Of a stretch of 64,000 nucleotides of DNA, positions 50,858-59,367 are shown piece after piece. The notes beneath the pieces were generated by a model, which searched no databases, was not told the DNA's origin, and worked only from the letters and a program-made list of their open reading frames with translations. Within the stretch, counting starts at the first letter, position 1. The number at the start of each line of letters is the position of its first letter. The stretch comes from an uncultured Planctomycetaceae bacterium (lineage in GTDB: Bacteria > Planctomycetota > Planctomycetia > Planctomycetales > Planctomycetaceae): assembly GCA_943787265.1 (NCBI GenBank), contig CALSLT010000004.1:434001-498000 (forward strand), read 5' to 3'. Both the position numbers and the translations under genes were made by a program.

Positions 50858-52168
50858 ATGCCTTGGAAAGTTATCGTTGCGATTTCTGTGCTGCTCGGCT
50901 CCGTCGTCGACGTTGATGCTGAGACAATTATTCATGCCGGGCGATTGATCAACGGGCACGACGGCAAGCTTCATCGGGAAATGTCGCTGGTGATCAGCGA
51001 TGGAAAGATCGTCTCCGTCGACAATGGTTTTGTGAAGCCGTCTGGCAATGACACGTTGATCGATTTGCGTGATTTCACGGTGACTCCCGGCTGGATGGAC
51101 ATGCACACGCATCTGATGTCGCAGCATCATAAGAAGGTGTATTCCGACCGATTCTTTATGAACCACGCGGATTACGCTCTGCGATCAACGGTCTACGCGA
51201 AGCGAACGTTGATGGCTGGCTTCACAACGGTGCGGGATCTCGGCGACAACGGGGTGAACTCTGTTTCGTTAAGGAAGGCGATCGATGAGGGCTGGATCGT
51301 CGGTCCTCGAATCTTCACGTCGGGAAAATCGCTCGCGACAACCGGCGGGCACGCCGATCCGACGAACGGGCTGAAAGGAGACTACCGCCGCGATGCCGAT
51401 CCTGTCGACGGTGTCGTCAACGGTGCCGACGATGCACGCAAGGCCGTGCGGCAGCGTTACAAAGACGGAGCCGACCTCATCAAACTGACGGCGACCGGCG
51501 GAGTACTCAGCCTCGCCGCCAATGGGCAGAATCCTCAATTTTCGGCGAATGAACTGAAAGTCATCGTCGAAACGGCAAAGGACTACGGCATGACGGTCGC
51601 CGTTCACGCTCACGGCACGGAAGGAATGAAGCGAGCCGTGCTGGCCGGCGTCGATTCGATCGAACACGGAACCTTCATGACGAACGAAATCATGACGCTG
51701 ATGAAAGAGCGCGGCACGTATCTCGTACCAACAATCTCTGCCGGCGTGTGGGTGGCTGAGAAGGCTCAGGAAGACGACTACTTTCCCGCAATCGTTCGTC
51801 CAAAAGCCGCGGCGATCGGACCGGTTGCCCGGCAGATGTTTGCTCGGGCGGTGAAGGCAAACGTGAAGATTGCATTCGGTACGGATTCCGGAGTTTCAGT
51901 CCACGGCGAAAACGCTCAGGAGTTTGAATGGATGGTCGAAGGTGGCATGTCCCCGATGAAAGCGATCCAGGCGGCGACACTTGAAGCATCACGACTACTG
52001 AAAATTGACGACCGCCTCGGAACGCTCGAAGTGGGAAAAATTGCAGACGTGGTGGCAGTCGAAGGCAACCCCATCGACGACATCCGAGCAACTCGCGACG
52101 TCGTGTTTGTCATGAAAGAAGGCGTCACGTACAGGACTCCCGAGACAAATCACTCGGACAGCAAATAG
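50858..52168 (+). CDS. secreted amidohydrolase (imidazolonepropionase/prolidase-like)
   Basis: The 436-residue protein has a signal peptide ([18 protein letters not shown]) and a metal-dependent amidohydrolase barrel. Metal ligands are the HxH of [13 protein letters not shown] (about residue 84), the lysine of [10 protein letters not shown] (carboxylated in the family), histidines in [11 protein letters not shown] and SIEHGTFMT, and the aspartate in [10 protein letters not shown]. The C-terminal strand [19 protein letters not shown] is typical. Members with this pattern include Xaa-Pro dipeptidases and cyclic-amide hydrolases. It is probably a periplasmic hydrolase; the substrate is unknown. 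The convergent gene at 52217 encodes a BatA/VWA protein. Confidence 0.92.
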   Translation: MPWKVIVAISVLLGSVVDVDAETIIHAGRLINGHDGKLHREMSLVISDGKIVSVDNGFVKPSGNDTLIDLRDFTVTPGWMDMHTHLMSQHHKKVYSDRFFMNHADYALRSTVYAKRTLMAGFTTVRDLGDNGVNSVSLRKAIDEGWIVGPRIFTSGKSLATTGGHADPTNGLKGDYRRDADPVDGVVNGADDARKAVRQRYKDGADLIKLTATGGVLSLAANGQNPQFSANELKVIVETAKDYGMTVAVHAHGTEGMKRAVLAGVDSIEHGTFMTNEIMTLMKERGTYLVPTISAGVWVAEKAQEDDYFPAIVRPKAAAIGPVARQMFARAVKANVKIAFGTDSGVSVHGENAQEFEWMVEGGMSPMKAIQAATLEASRLLKIDDRLGTLEVGKIADVVAVEGNPIDDIRATRDVVFVMKEGVTYRTPETNHSDSK

Positions 52169-52216
52169 CCGAAGCGACGACTGGCCAGCCCAATCCATGT
52201 GAATCATCAATCGAGA

Positions 52217-54517
52217 TCACGTGTTCGATGGAAGTTCATCGACGAAGACGTGTCCACCTTGCACCAGACGGCGGGTCATGAAAACTTCGCCGATCAGAAT
52301 GGCCAGAAACGCCAGCAACAACAGGTGCCAGAGTTCGATCCGTGAAGATTCGGATTCGAGAGACTCGAAAAGTTCTTCTGGCGTCTCAATGCGATGTAAC
52401 CGGTTTTCGTCGGTCAGTTCAGCCCAGTGTTCGTCATCGAGCGGCGTTAATTCCGACTCAGCTCGGTCGAAGTTCACGACAAAGAATTCATCGTTCGCGA
52501 GATTCGCGTCTGCACCCGCGAGTGGTCGCTTTCTCAGACGATACGTGCCAGGCAGGTGGGTCTGGTCAAGCCGGACCATTGGCCGCAATTCATCTCCTGC
52601 GGGTACCGCTTCGAGTTCGCGACCGTCCGGATCGACGAAGACCCAGTCGGCTGCGTTGTCTTCTTGAGCGATTGGGTAAAGCAGAGGCGATCCGGTGTCC
52701 ACGTTCCGCTTCACTCGACCGGAAGCAAGCTGGAAGATCCACTCGTGCAGAAACGCGACGTAGTCAGGACGAGCCGGCAACGTCGTCCAGTCAGCGTCGA
52801 GTGTCGACGTCATCAGCGCGACGCGCCCACGACCGAACGACCTGGACACGAGAAACGTTTTCCCGTTGGAGTATCGGCCGGCGATCGATGCGGCCGATCT
52901 GTCCAAAGTCGTGGTTTCGTTGTTCGGCTGCGGCTCCTGATCAGAGTTTGTATCCGGCAAGTCGGAGTTTTCGGGTGGCAGTTCGGGCTGAAGCGTCGTT
53001 GAGTACCATCGCGAAAATCTTGCATCCAGAAGCCCGTCGTCTCCGCCGGTCTGAAAGCGACTAATCCACGGAAGATTGAGACTTTCGCTGAGAATCGTGA
53101 CTGGAGCGTCGTCAATTTCGGCAGGTGCAGATTCGATGTTTTCGAGCCACGCGGGTAATAACCCGTTGCCTTGATCGAACAGCCGAGAGTTATACCACTG
53201 CTTGTTGGTTTGATCGCCGAGTGCGATGCCAAGCCCCCCGCCGCCGTCTACGAAGTCTTTAACGACGTCAAGCTGCTCGTCAGTCAGTCGCGGAACATTG
53301 GCCAGCATGATGACCCGGGCGTCGTCGATGCTCGCTTGTGAGAAACTAACGGCCGAAACAACGCGGGCAGCGATCCACGGCGTTGGATTGGCGACAGCTG
53401 ATAGCGCGCTCTTCGCAAAGAAAACTTCCGAGCGAACTGGATTCGGATGGTTGCTTCCATCAACCAGCAGAACCGGCAACGCGTCGGTTATCTCGATCGC
53501 GGCTTCTGACCGATCGTCACCAGGCAGGCTGTCTTCATCAATCGAGACGGCAACCACATGCGAACCTGGAGTGTGAAAACGATGTTCGAACTCAATCGTC
53601 GCCTGACCATCGGGTTCGACTCGAACAGTGATCGTCTTGTCTGCCAGACGCTGGCCGTCGACTTCCAGATAGACCTTTCGATTGGAAGCGGCTTTCGCAC
53701 CGGAATTCTTCAACCGAGTGCGAATGCGGATCGGAAAGTTGACGACCGTCAAATCGCGTGAGAGCTGAAGCTGGTCCACCGCGTCATTGTTCTGACGGGC
53801 CTGCTGCTTCTGAGTACTGATCAACCAGACATCGGCCGGCACGGTGGCCTGTTCACGCAACTCTTTGAGTTGCAGCCAGAGATGTTCGTCGGCGTCTCGC
53901 CACGGATGAAACTGCCCATCGGTCACGACGACGACGTGTCGCGAAACGTTGGTTCCCGCATTGACCATCCGCAGGCCTCGCAGGATGCCGTCGTTCAGCC
54001 GGGATGATCCTGACGGCTTTGGCAGATTGTCGAGCGACTCTCGGATCAGATTTCGGTCTCGCGTCAGCGATGGAACCTTCGCTTCGACAGTTCCGCGAGC
54101 ATCGATCAAGCCGACGGTTTCACCGGGGCCGAGTCGGTCGACAAGTTTCTTCGCCCACGCAACGGCCTGTTCTCGAGGAGTTTGAGCTTTGGCATTCCAG
54201 TCAGTGCTGTACGAGCTGTCGATAACAATCGCGATGTCACACGCGGGCTTCGATGCGAATGTGTCGGCAAGGCCACCGGACATCCACGGCCGGGACAAAG
54301 CGATCGCAATCAGGGCGATCATGCCCATCCGAAGTGCCAGCAGAAGCAATTCTTCAAGCTTGATTCGCCGCCTGGCGTTGCGGCCGATTTCGAGGAACTG
54401 CATCGCTCCCCATTCAACCGTGTCGTACTTCCGCCGGCTGAGCAGGTGTGCGAGTACCGGCAGCGAGACTCCCGCCAGGCCGGCCAGCATCCACGGGTTG
54501 ATAAAGTCGAACGACAT
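52217..54517 (-). CDS. BatA-domain / von Willebrand factor A membrane protein
   Basis: The 766-residue protein starts MSFDFINPWMLAGLAGVSLP, the BatA N-terminal membrane segment with HLLSRRKYDTVEWGAM, followed by a VWA domain. The metal-ion-dependent adhesion motif is DSSYS in IAIVIDSSYSTDWN, with VVVVTDGQFHPW as the later site. A long beta-rich extracytoplasmic region (about 280-690) and a C-terminal TM helix (ELWHLLLLAFLAILIGEVFM) complete it. BatA/VWA proteins are usually found in MoxR-containing operons and help assemble or regulate other proteins; no MoxR gene is near here. The start at 54517 is preferred over an ATG at 54577, which lies inside an inverted repeat. Confidence 0.92.
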   Translation of the reverse strand: MSFDFINPWMLAGLAGVSLPVLAHLLSRRKYDTVEWGAMQFLEIGRNARRRIKLEELLLLALRMGMIALIAIALSRPWMSGGLADTFASKPACDIAIVIDSSYSTDWNAKAQTPREQAVAWAKKLVDRLGPGETVGLIDARGTVEAKVPSLTRDRNLIRESLDNLPKPSGSSRLNDGILRGLRMVNAGTNVSRHVVVVTDGQFHPWRDADEHLWLQLKELREQATVPADVWLISTQKQQARQNNDAVDQLQLSRDLTVVNFPIRIRTRLKNSGAKAASNRKVYLEVDGQRLADKTITVRVEPDGQATIEFEHRFHTPGSHVVAVSIDEDSLPGDDRSEAAIEITDALPVLLVDGSNHPNPVRSEVFFAKSALSAVANPTPWIAARVVSAVSFSQASIDDARVIMLANVPRLTDEQLDVVKDFVDGGGGLGIALGDQTNKQWYNSRLFDQGNGLLPAWLENIESAPAEIDDAPVTILSESLNLPWISRFQTGGDDGLLDARFSRWYSTTLQPELPPENSDLPDTNSDQEPQPNNETTTLDRSAASIAGRYSNGKTFLVSRSFGRGRVALMTSTLDADWTTLPARPDYVAFLHEWIFQLASGRVKRNVDTGSPLLYPIAQEDNAADWVFVDPDGRELEAVPAGDELRPMVRLDQTHLPGTYRLRKRPLAGADANLANDEFFVVNFDRAESELTPLDDEHWAELTDENRLHRIETPEELFESLESESSRIELWHLLLLAFLAILIGEVFMTRRLVQGGHVFVDELPSNT

Positions 54518-54543
54518 GTCAGCTTCTGGCTTGTGAGCATTTC

Positions 54544-54632
54544 GTAGGCTGGAACAAGCTCCGCGAAGTTCCGGCATTTTTCGAAGCGCGACTTTTGCTT
54601 GCCGGAACTTCGCGGAGCTTGTTCCAGCCTAC
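54544..54632. repeat. intergenic perfect 32-bp inverted repeat, GGCTGGAACAAGC family
   Basis: The arms 54544-54575 (GTAGGCTGGAACAAGCTCCG then CGAAGTTCCGGC) and 54601-54632 are perfect reverse complements over 32 bases, with a 25-nt spacer. It lies between the convergent-facing start of the BatA/VWA gene and the 3' end of gpsA, both on the minus strand. It is the longest perfect inverted repeat in the window. Confidence 0.95.
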
Positions 54633-54675
54633 CAACGGTCTTCAGACAGCAACACCGGAACGGCTCAGCATAACG

Positions 54676-55665
54676 TCATTCAACCTTCGGTGGGCGGCAC
54701 ATCAGCGAGTCGGTGGCTGCTTCCGGGTTCTTATTCTCGAACAAGACCTCGAACACTTCGCGAGTGATGGGCATGTCGATGTTGAATTTGTCGGCGAGCT
54801 GCTGGACGCTCCGAGTTGTTCGCACGCCTTCCGCGACGGCGGACATGCTGTCGAGAATCTGGTCCAGCGTTTCACCTTTGCCGAGTCGCTCGCCAACATG
54901 GCGATTGCGACTGAAACCGCTGACGCACGTTGTGATCAGGTCTCCGATGCCTGCCAGGCCGAACAGCGTGTTGGCATCCGCTCCGAAGGCGGCGCCGAAC
55001 CGAGTCATCTCGACCAGGCCGCGAGTCATCAGTGCCGACTTGGCGTTGTCTCCAAACCCGAGTCCATCACAGATTCCAACGGCAATCGCCAGGACATTTT
55101 TCAAAGCGCCACCAAGTTCGACTCCGACGACATCTTCATTCGTGTAAACGCGGAAGCGATCGGTCGAAAACACGTCCTGAACCTGCACGGCGATACTGTG
55201 GTCAGCCGATGCGGCGACGACGCTCGCCGGCAGTCGACGAGCGATCTCTTCGGCATGGCTCGGTCCGGCCAGCACGACGACTCGATCATTCCCGAGCACC
55301 TCGGTGATGATTTCGCTGGGGCGAAGGAGAGTTTCGTTTTCAATGCCTTTCAGCACGCTGACGATCGGAACCTGAGCCGTTAGAGAATCCCGATGCTGGG
55401 TCAGCGCGTCGCGCAGGAAAGCCGTTGGAACCGATACAACAATCATATCCGTATCGGCGACTGCCGCGGCGATGTCGGATGTGACTGTGATTGCGTCTGG
55501 GAGCGAAATGCCGGGAAGCAGCCTCTGGTTCTCTCGATTCTGCTGCATCTGCGCGGCGTATTCGGGATTTCTCGCCCAGATCGATACGGAATGATCGGGT
55601 TGTTCGGCCAGAAGGACCGAGCAGGCTGTCGCCATAGCTCCGCCGCCGAGAATTGTGATCTTCAT
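54676..55665 (-). CDS. gpsA: glycerol-3-phosphate dehydrogenase [NAD(P)+]
   Basis: The 329-residue enzyme reduces dihydroxyacetone phosphate to sn-glycerol 3-phosphate for phospholipid synthesis. The N-terminal nucleotide-binding motif is ITILGGGAMATACSVLLAEQ. Later family blocks are VPIVSVLKGIENETLL, VVLAGPSHAEEIARRLPA with the family-typical GPSHAEE, GALKNVLAIAVGICDGLGFG with the active lysine, and LFGLAGIGDLITTC. The start at 55665 gives the usual N-terminus; an ATG at 55728 would add 21 unrelated residues. It is a single-gene unit, with an inverted repeat downstream. Confidence 0.96.
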   Translation of the reverse strand: MKITILGGGAMATACSVLLAEQPDHSVSIWARNPEYAAQMQQNRENQRLLPGISLPDAITVTSDIAAAVADTDMIVVSVPTAFLRDALTQHRDSLTAQVPIVSVLKGIENETLLRPSEIITEVLGNDRVVVLAGPSHAEEIARRLPASVVAASADHSIAVQVQDVFSTDRFRVYTNEDVVGVELGGALKNVLAIAVGICDGLGFGDNAKSALMTRGLVEMTRFGAAFGADANTLFGLAGIGDLITTCVSGFSRNRHVGERLGKGETLDQILDSMSAVAEGVRTTRSVQQLADKFNIDMPITREVFEVLFENKNPEAATDSLMCRPPKVE

Positions 55666-56011
55666 CGTTGTCTCTGTCCGATGAGTCAGATTGATTGCAA
55701 AAGTGTCTTGAACAAAAGCGGCAAGCAACTCGAAGTATCACGGCAATTCCTGCCCACGTCAGCGATTCGCCAGTTGATCGCGTCAACGCCCCAGCTTCGA
55801 TTTTCAGTTTGGATTGTACCGGAGGTTTATTCGGCGAATCAGATGCGTTTTCGAAACGCGATTTGCCACATTCGGAATCCTGACCTAGGTTTGAAAGCTT
55901 GGGTAAGTTTCTCAAGTTGAATCGGACAACTGACAATCGTCAAGTTGTCTGCTGGCTGGCCAATCGCTCACAAAGTGATTGCCAGGAATGTTTGCCAGAA
56001 GGAACATCGTA
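55666..56011. other. divergent intergenic region upstream of gpsA
   Basis: This is a 346-base region between the gpsA start and the small plus-strand gene at 56012. Short frames run through it on both strands but show no family similarity or ribosome-binding sites. It should contain the promoters for both divergent genes. I see no RNA gene or repeat. Confidence 0.6.
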
Positions 56012-56269
56012 ATGAACGTGTCTGCCCTCCAACAGCCGGGTCACTCGACTCAGACTTTCGAAGATCGACGAAACAAAAGCGGTGAAGGCCGTCCCGAAGG
56101 AATGCCGGAACGACGTCAGTTTCGCGACGCACGGAACTACTCCAGCCCGGAAGCGGCTGAACTGGGCGACGCGATCGACGAATACAAGTCTGTGAACCGC
56201 CGCCGGTTCATCACGTGGGACGAACTGTATGACGTGATCACGAACCTCGGTTACGAGAAAAAGCAGTAA
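56012..56269 (+). CDS. small conserved planctomycete-type hypothetical protein
   Basis: The 85-residue protein starts MNVSALQQPGHSTQTFEDRR and has a charged middle and a more ordered C-terminus (AAELGDAIDEYKSVNRRRF then ITWDELYDVITNLGYEKK). I recall similar short proteins of unknown function in planctomycetes, so it is probably a real gene. The ATG at 56012 is preceded by an AAGGA site about ten bases upstream; two in-frame ATGs (55979, 55988) lie before it. A strong hairpin terminator follows at 56381. No signal peptide or TM helix is present; a DNA- or ribosome-associated role is only speculation. Confidence 0.65.
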   Translation: MNVSALQQPGHSTQTFEDRRNKSGEGRPEGMPERRQFRDARNYSSPEAAELGDAIDEYKSVNRRRFITWDELYDVITNLGYEKKQ

Positions 56270-56380
56270 CGTGATGAGCGTCGTATCCGGCATCAAAACA
56301 TTCCGGGGCCTGTTCAGCGAAAACGAATTCTCGCGAATCCGGCTTCATTGGCGGTTACGATAAGCCACGTTGATCCATAC

Positions 56381-56428
56381 AAAGCTGCATCGTCGATTGG
56401 GATCGCCCGTCGACAATGCAGCTTTTTT
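56381..56428 (+). terminator. hairpin terminator
   Basis: The arm AAAGCTGCAT (56381-56390) pairs with ATGCAGCTTT (56416-56425), extended by GTCGA/TCGAC inside, and the stem is followed by a run of T to 56428. It lies about 110 bases after the stop of the small gene at 56012-56269. Confidence 0.85.
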
Positions 56429-56478
56429 CGTATCGCGATCCGGCAAGCATTCTCTCAACAACGCAGTATCATCGAGCA

Positions 56479-56685
56479 ATGGAAAACTTCGACTGGCAAC
56501 TGATCGCCGTTTTGATCTGCATCGCGGCTGCGCTGTGGTCGATGGTTGCGCGGTTCAGAAATTTGATCGCTGGCAAAGGCGGTTGTGGCGACTGCTCAAA
56601 AGCGAACCCGACCACCGCTGATTCGAGTGAACCGAAACTGGTCTCCGAAGATCAGATCGAGATGCTCTACAAGACAAAGAAGTAG
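56479..56685 (+). CDS. small Cys-containing membrane protein, FeoB-associated-like
   Basis: This 68-residue protein has one N-terminal TM helix (WQLIAVLICIAAALWSMV) followed by basic residues and GKGGCGDCSK, the cysteine pattern of FeoB-associated Cys-rich membrane proteins. The C-terminal tail is soluble and charged (EDQIEMLYKTKK). It could sit in the inner membrane with its cysteines in the cytoplasm and bind a metal. No feoA or feoB gene is adjacent, so the name describes the motif only. The upstream in-frame ATG (56416) overlaps the terminator and is not used. Confidence 0.6.
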   Translation: MENFDWQLIAVLICIAAALWSMVARFRNLIAGKGGCGDCSKANPTTADSSEPKLVSEDQIEMLYKTKK

Positions 56686-56743
56686 AACACGGCACCATTC
56701 AAGTAGAGCTCTTGTTGACCCTCTCTCAATCGTCAGTCATTCC

Positions 56744-57145
56744 ATGAATTCACCGCCAACGATTCCCGGCGAACCGTCCGCAACCGAAGACGACCCGATC
56801 ATCGCTGGAATCACAATTCTCTCATCTCGTAACTGTGGGTCATCAAACAGGTGGGAATTCATAATCAATCGCGGCGAAGAAGAGATTGCCGTCAATGCAT
56901 TGCTCGACGTTCTTCGAAAATTCGATGAATTTTCCCTTGCCGATCATAGTCGTGGCGACAGCGAATCATGCGCTACTTATCGGATCGATGAGAATGGTTT
57001 GAAGATGATGGTTGGCGGTCACGGATGGACTGGCGAATGGCGAAACCTCGAACACGAATGGGCGGTCTACGAAGTCGAAAAGCAAGTCAAATACAACTAC
57101 GGACCGACATTGCGCAACTGCGGGCATCTCGTAAAGGCGAAATGA
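56744..57145 (+). CDS. hypothetical protein, 133 residues
   Basis: The protein starts MNSPPTIPGEPSATEDD and has a mixed alpha/beta look with EIAVNALLDVLRKFDEF and a glycine/tryptophan segment (MVGGHGWTGEWRNLEHEW). I recognise no family. No signal peptide or TM helix is seen. It is convergent with the MacB-like gene, 44 bases away. The frame could start further upstream, but the ATG at 56744 is the one with no overlap with the Cys-containing gene. Confidence 0.55.
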   Translation: MNSPPTIPGEPSATEDDPIIAGITILSSRNCGSSNRWEFIINRGEEEIAVNALLDVLRKFDEFSLADHSRGDSESCATYRIDENGLKMMVGGHGWTGEWRNLEHEWAVYEVEKQVKYNYGPTLRNCGHLVKAK

Positions 57146-57189
57146 AATTTGCAGATATCTCAAGACCAATCAGATTCACATGAGCTGCA

Positions 57190-59367
57190 TCAGGCGACTT
57201 GGCGAAGCGCATCGATTGGACTCATCGCGGCGGCTCGTCGAGCGGGGTAGATGCCGAATATCACTCCGACTGCCACCGAGATTCCAAACGCCACCGGAAT
57301 TGACCACGGCATCACAATTGGAGTCATGTCCTGAACGGTGTCAGGCAGTGACTCCATGACTTCCGGCAGCATTTGAGTGATCGACCAACGGAGTGATTCG
57401 ACAAGTGGTCCGCAGGTCAGCCCGCCCAGGATTCCGGTCACGCCGCCGACGATGGAGAGAATGACTGTCTCGATGACGAACTGCCGCGTGATGTCTCGTC
57501 GACGTGCTCCGAGCGCGCGGCGGATGCCGATCTCGCGAGTTCGCTCGGTCACCGTTGCCAGCATGATATTCATGATGCCGATCCCGCCGACCAGCAGCGA
57601 AATTGCGGCAATCAACCCCATCATTGCCATGAACATCAGCCGTGTGTTGCGAGCCTGCTCAAGCAGTTCCAAAGGGATCGTGATTTCGTAGTCGTCGAAC
57701 TGGTGAGTTCGCTTCAGCGCGTCGACGACTGCTTCTCCCGTCGCAAGTGGGTTCACGCCGTCTTTCAGCTTGAGCGTGATCTGAGTGATCCCGTTGCCGC
57801 CGTTGTTTCCAAATGAGTACGCGTCTCCGAACCGAACCCAGAACGTCGAAAGCGGAATGTAAATGTTGTCGGCAAAGTCTTCCCGACTGACAGAGCCTTC
57901 GACTCGTTCAATCTCGTTTCGCCCAGCGACAACGCCGACTACCTGGTAATAGTTCGCGCCGATGTGGATCGACTTCCCAATCGGGTCTTCAATCCCGAAC
58001 AGCTCCTGAGCGACGTCGAACGCCAGGACGCAGGCTTTGGTCTTCTGTTCGAAATCCATGTCTGTGAGAAATCGCCCAGTCGGCCATCTCCAGCGAGAAC
58101 AGCTTTCTGATAGTCGGGCAGTCACCCCCAGCGCTTCGCCGCGGAACAATCGCTCGCGATACCGGAACTCCTGGCTGCCGCGTTCCGCAAACGGAATCGC
58201 CAGCTCGATCCCCGGCAACGTCGCTTTGAGCTGGTGGTTGTCTTCGTGCGTCAGCCCGTACGAATACACTTTCCGTTCGCGGAGTTGCTCGGTCGGCGGC
58301 CGCGACGTTCGTATGAGAATGTTGTTGGCACCAAGCTCCGCGATCTGAGCCTGAGCTTTCGCGCTGATTCCTTCGCCGATCGCCAGCAACCAGATGACGC
58401 TGGCAACGCCGATGAAAATCCCCAGTACGGTCAGCAGCGACCGCAACGGGTGCATCATCAGACTCTTGATGCCGACTTTGACGTCTCTCAAACGGAAGAT
58501 CGCATTTGATTGCCGTTTCCGTGGAGCCGTCGTCGGCGCTGGTGAGTCGTCTGCTTTGACGAAGTCTGCCGGCGGTCGCAATCGTTCGTCGAGTTCGATG
58601 ACTCCGTCGCGCAACCGAATGATTCGTCGAGCCCGTTGAGCGACTTCCTCTTCGTGAGTCACCATCACGATCGTCGTGCCGGAGTCGTTGAGTGTGTCAA
58701 ACAGTTCGAGGATCTCTTCCGTCGTGGCGGTGTCGAGATTTCCCGTTGCTTCATCGGCAAGAATGAAGTCCGGTCTGTTAACCAGACTGCGAGCAATGCC
58801 GGCTCGTTGTTGCTGTCCGCCCGAAAGTTCCGGGGGCCGATGTCCCGTTCGATCTTTCAATCCGACTCGGTTGGCAAGTTCCTGACAGCGGGTTCTGCTT
58901 TCAGTTGTCCCGCCGCCAGAATAAGCAAGCGGGGTTTCGATGTTCTCACGGACTGAAAGTTGCGGAATCAGATTGTACGACTGAAAGACAAACCCGATCC
59001 GTTCAGAGCGGATGGCGGCGAGGCAGTCGTCGTCGAGCTGTGCGACATTTTCGTGACCGATGAAATAGTCGCCCGACGTTGGTTGATCCAGACAACCCAG
59101 TACATTCAGAAACGTACTCTTGCCCGAACCAGACGGGCCCATGATTGCGACATAGTCGCCGGTGGGAACGTCGAGGTGGATGCCCTTCAGAACGTGGAGT
59201 GTTTCGCCGGCAAGGAAATAGTCTTTGCGAAGATCGTGAATCCGCAAGGCAAGCTTTTCGGATTCTGCAGATTCCGAATGTGCTGGCGAGTTCGTTGGCA
59301 ATCCTCCAACGGCTTCCGATTTCTGACGAGCGACATCCGGTCCGTCGAGATCCGGTGCAGTGCTCAT
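57190..59367 (-). CDS. MacB-type ABC transporter, ATPase-permease fusion
   Basis: The 725-residue protein has an N-terminal ABC ATPase (about 40-265) with Walker A GPSGSGKST (77-85), the signature LSGGQQQR and Walker B FILADEAT. A Pro-rich linker leads to a MacB-type permease (about 300-725): one TM helix, a large extracytoplasmic domain (about 340-600), then three TM helices with LVGGIGIMNIMLATVTERTR, the MacB/FtsX-like hallmark. It uses ATP to drive export or to act on a periplasmic partner. Its ATG overlaps the stop of the adaptor gene by four bases (ATGA), so the pair is translationally coupled. A TolC-like outer-membrane channel is not in the window. Confidence 0.93.
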   Translation of the reverse strand: MSTAPDLDGPDVARQKSEAVGGLPTNSPAHSESAESEKLALRIHDLRKDYFLAGETLHVLKGIHLDVPTGDYVAIMGPSGSGKSTFLNVLGCLDQPTSGDYFIGHENVAQLDDDCLAAIRSERIGFVFQSYNLIPQLSVRENIETPLAYSGGGTTESRTRCQELANRVGLKDRTGHRPPELSGGQQQRAGIARSLVNRPDFILADEATGNLDTATTEEILELFDTLNDSGTTIVMVTHEEEVAQRARRIIRLRDGVIELDERLRPPADFVKADDSPAPTTAPRKRQSNAIFRLRDVKVGIKSLMMHPLRSLLTVLGIFIGVASVIWLLAIGEGISAKAQAQIAELGANNILIRTSRPPTEQLRERKVYSYGLTHEDNHQLKATLPGIELAIPFAERGSQEFRYRERLFRGEALGVTARLSESCSRWRWPTGRFLTDMDFEQKTKACVLAFDVAQELFGIEDPIGKSIHIGANYYQVVGVVAGRNEIERVEGSVSREDFADNIYIPLSTFWVRFGDAYSFGNNGGNGITQITLKLKDGVNPLATGEAVVDALKRTHQFDDYEITIPLELLEQARNTRLMFMAMMGLIAAISLLVGGIGIMNIMLATVTERTREIGIRRALGARRRDITRQFVIETVILSIVGGVTGILGGLTCGPLVESLRWSITQMLPEVMESLPDTVQDMTPIVMPWSIPVAFGISVAVGVIFGIYPARRAAAMSPIDALRQVA

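Noticed and set aside
54595..55383. Plus-strand frame of 262 residues over gpsA
   Set aside because: It is antisense to the conserved gpsA coding sequence and shows no family similarity.
55340..55936. Minus-strand 198-residue frame over the gpsA start
   Set aside because: It runs through conserved gpsA coding sequence in another frame and is Arg/Ser-rich, typical of shadow frames.
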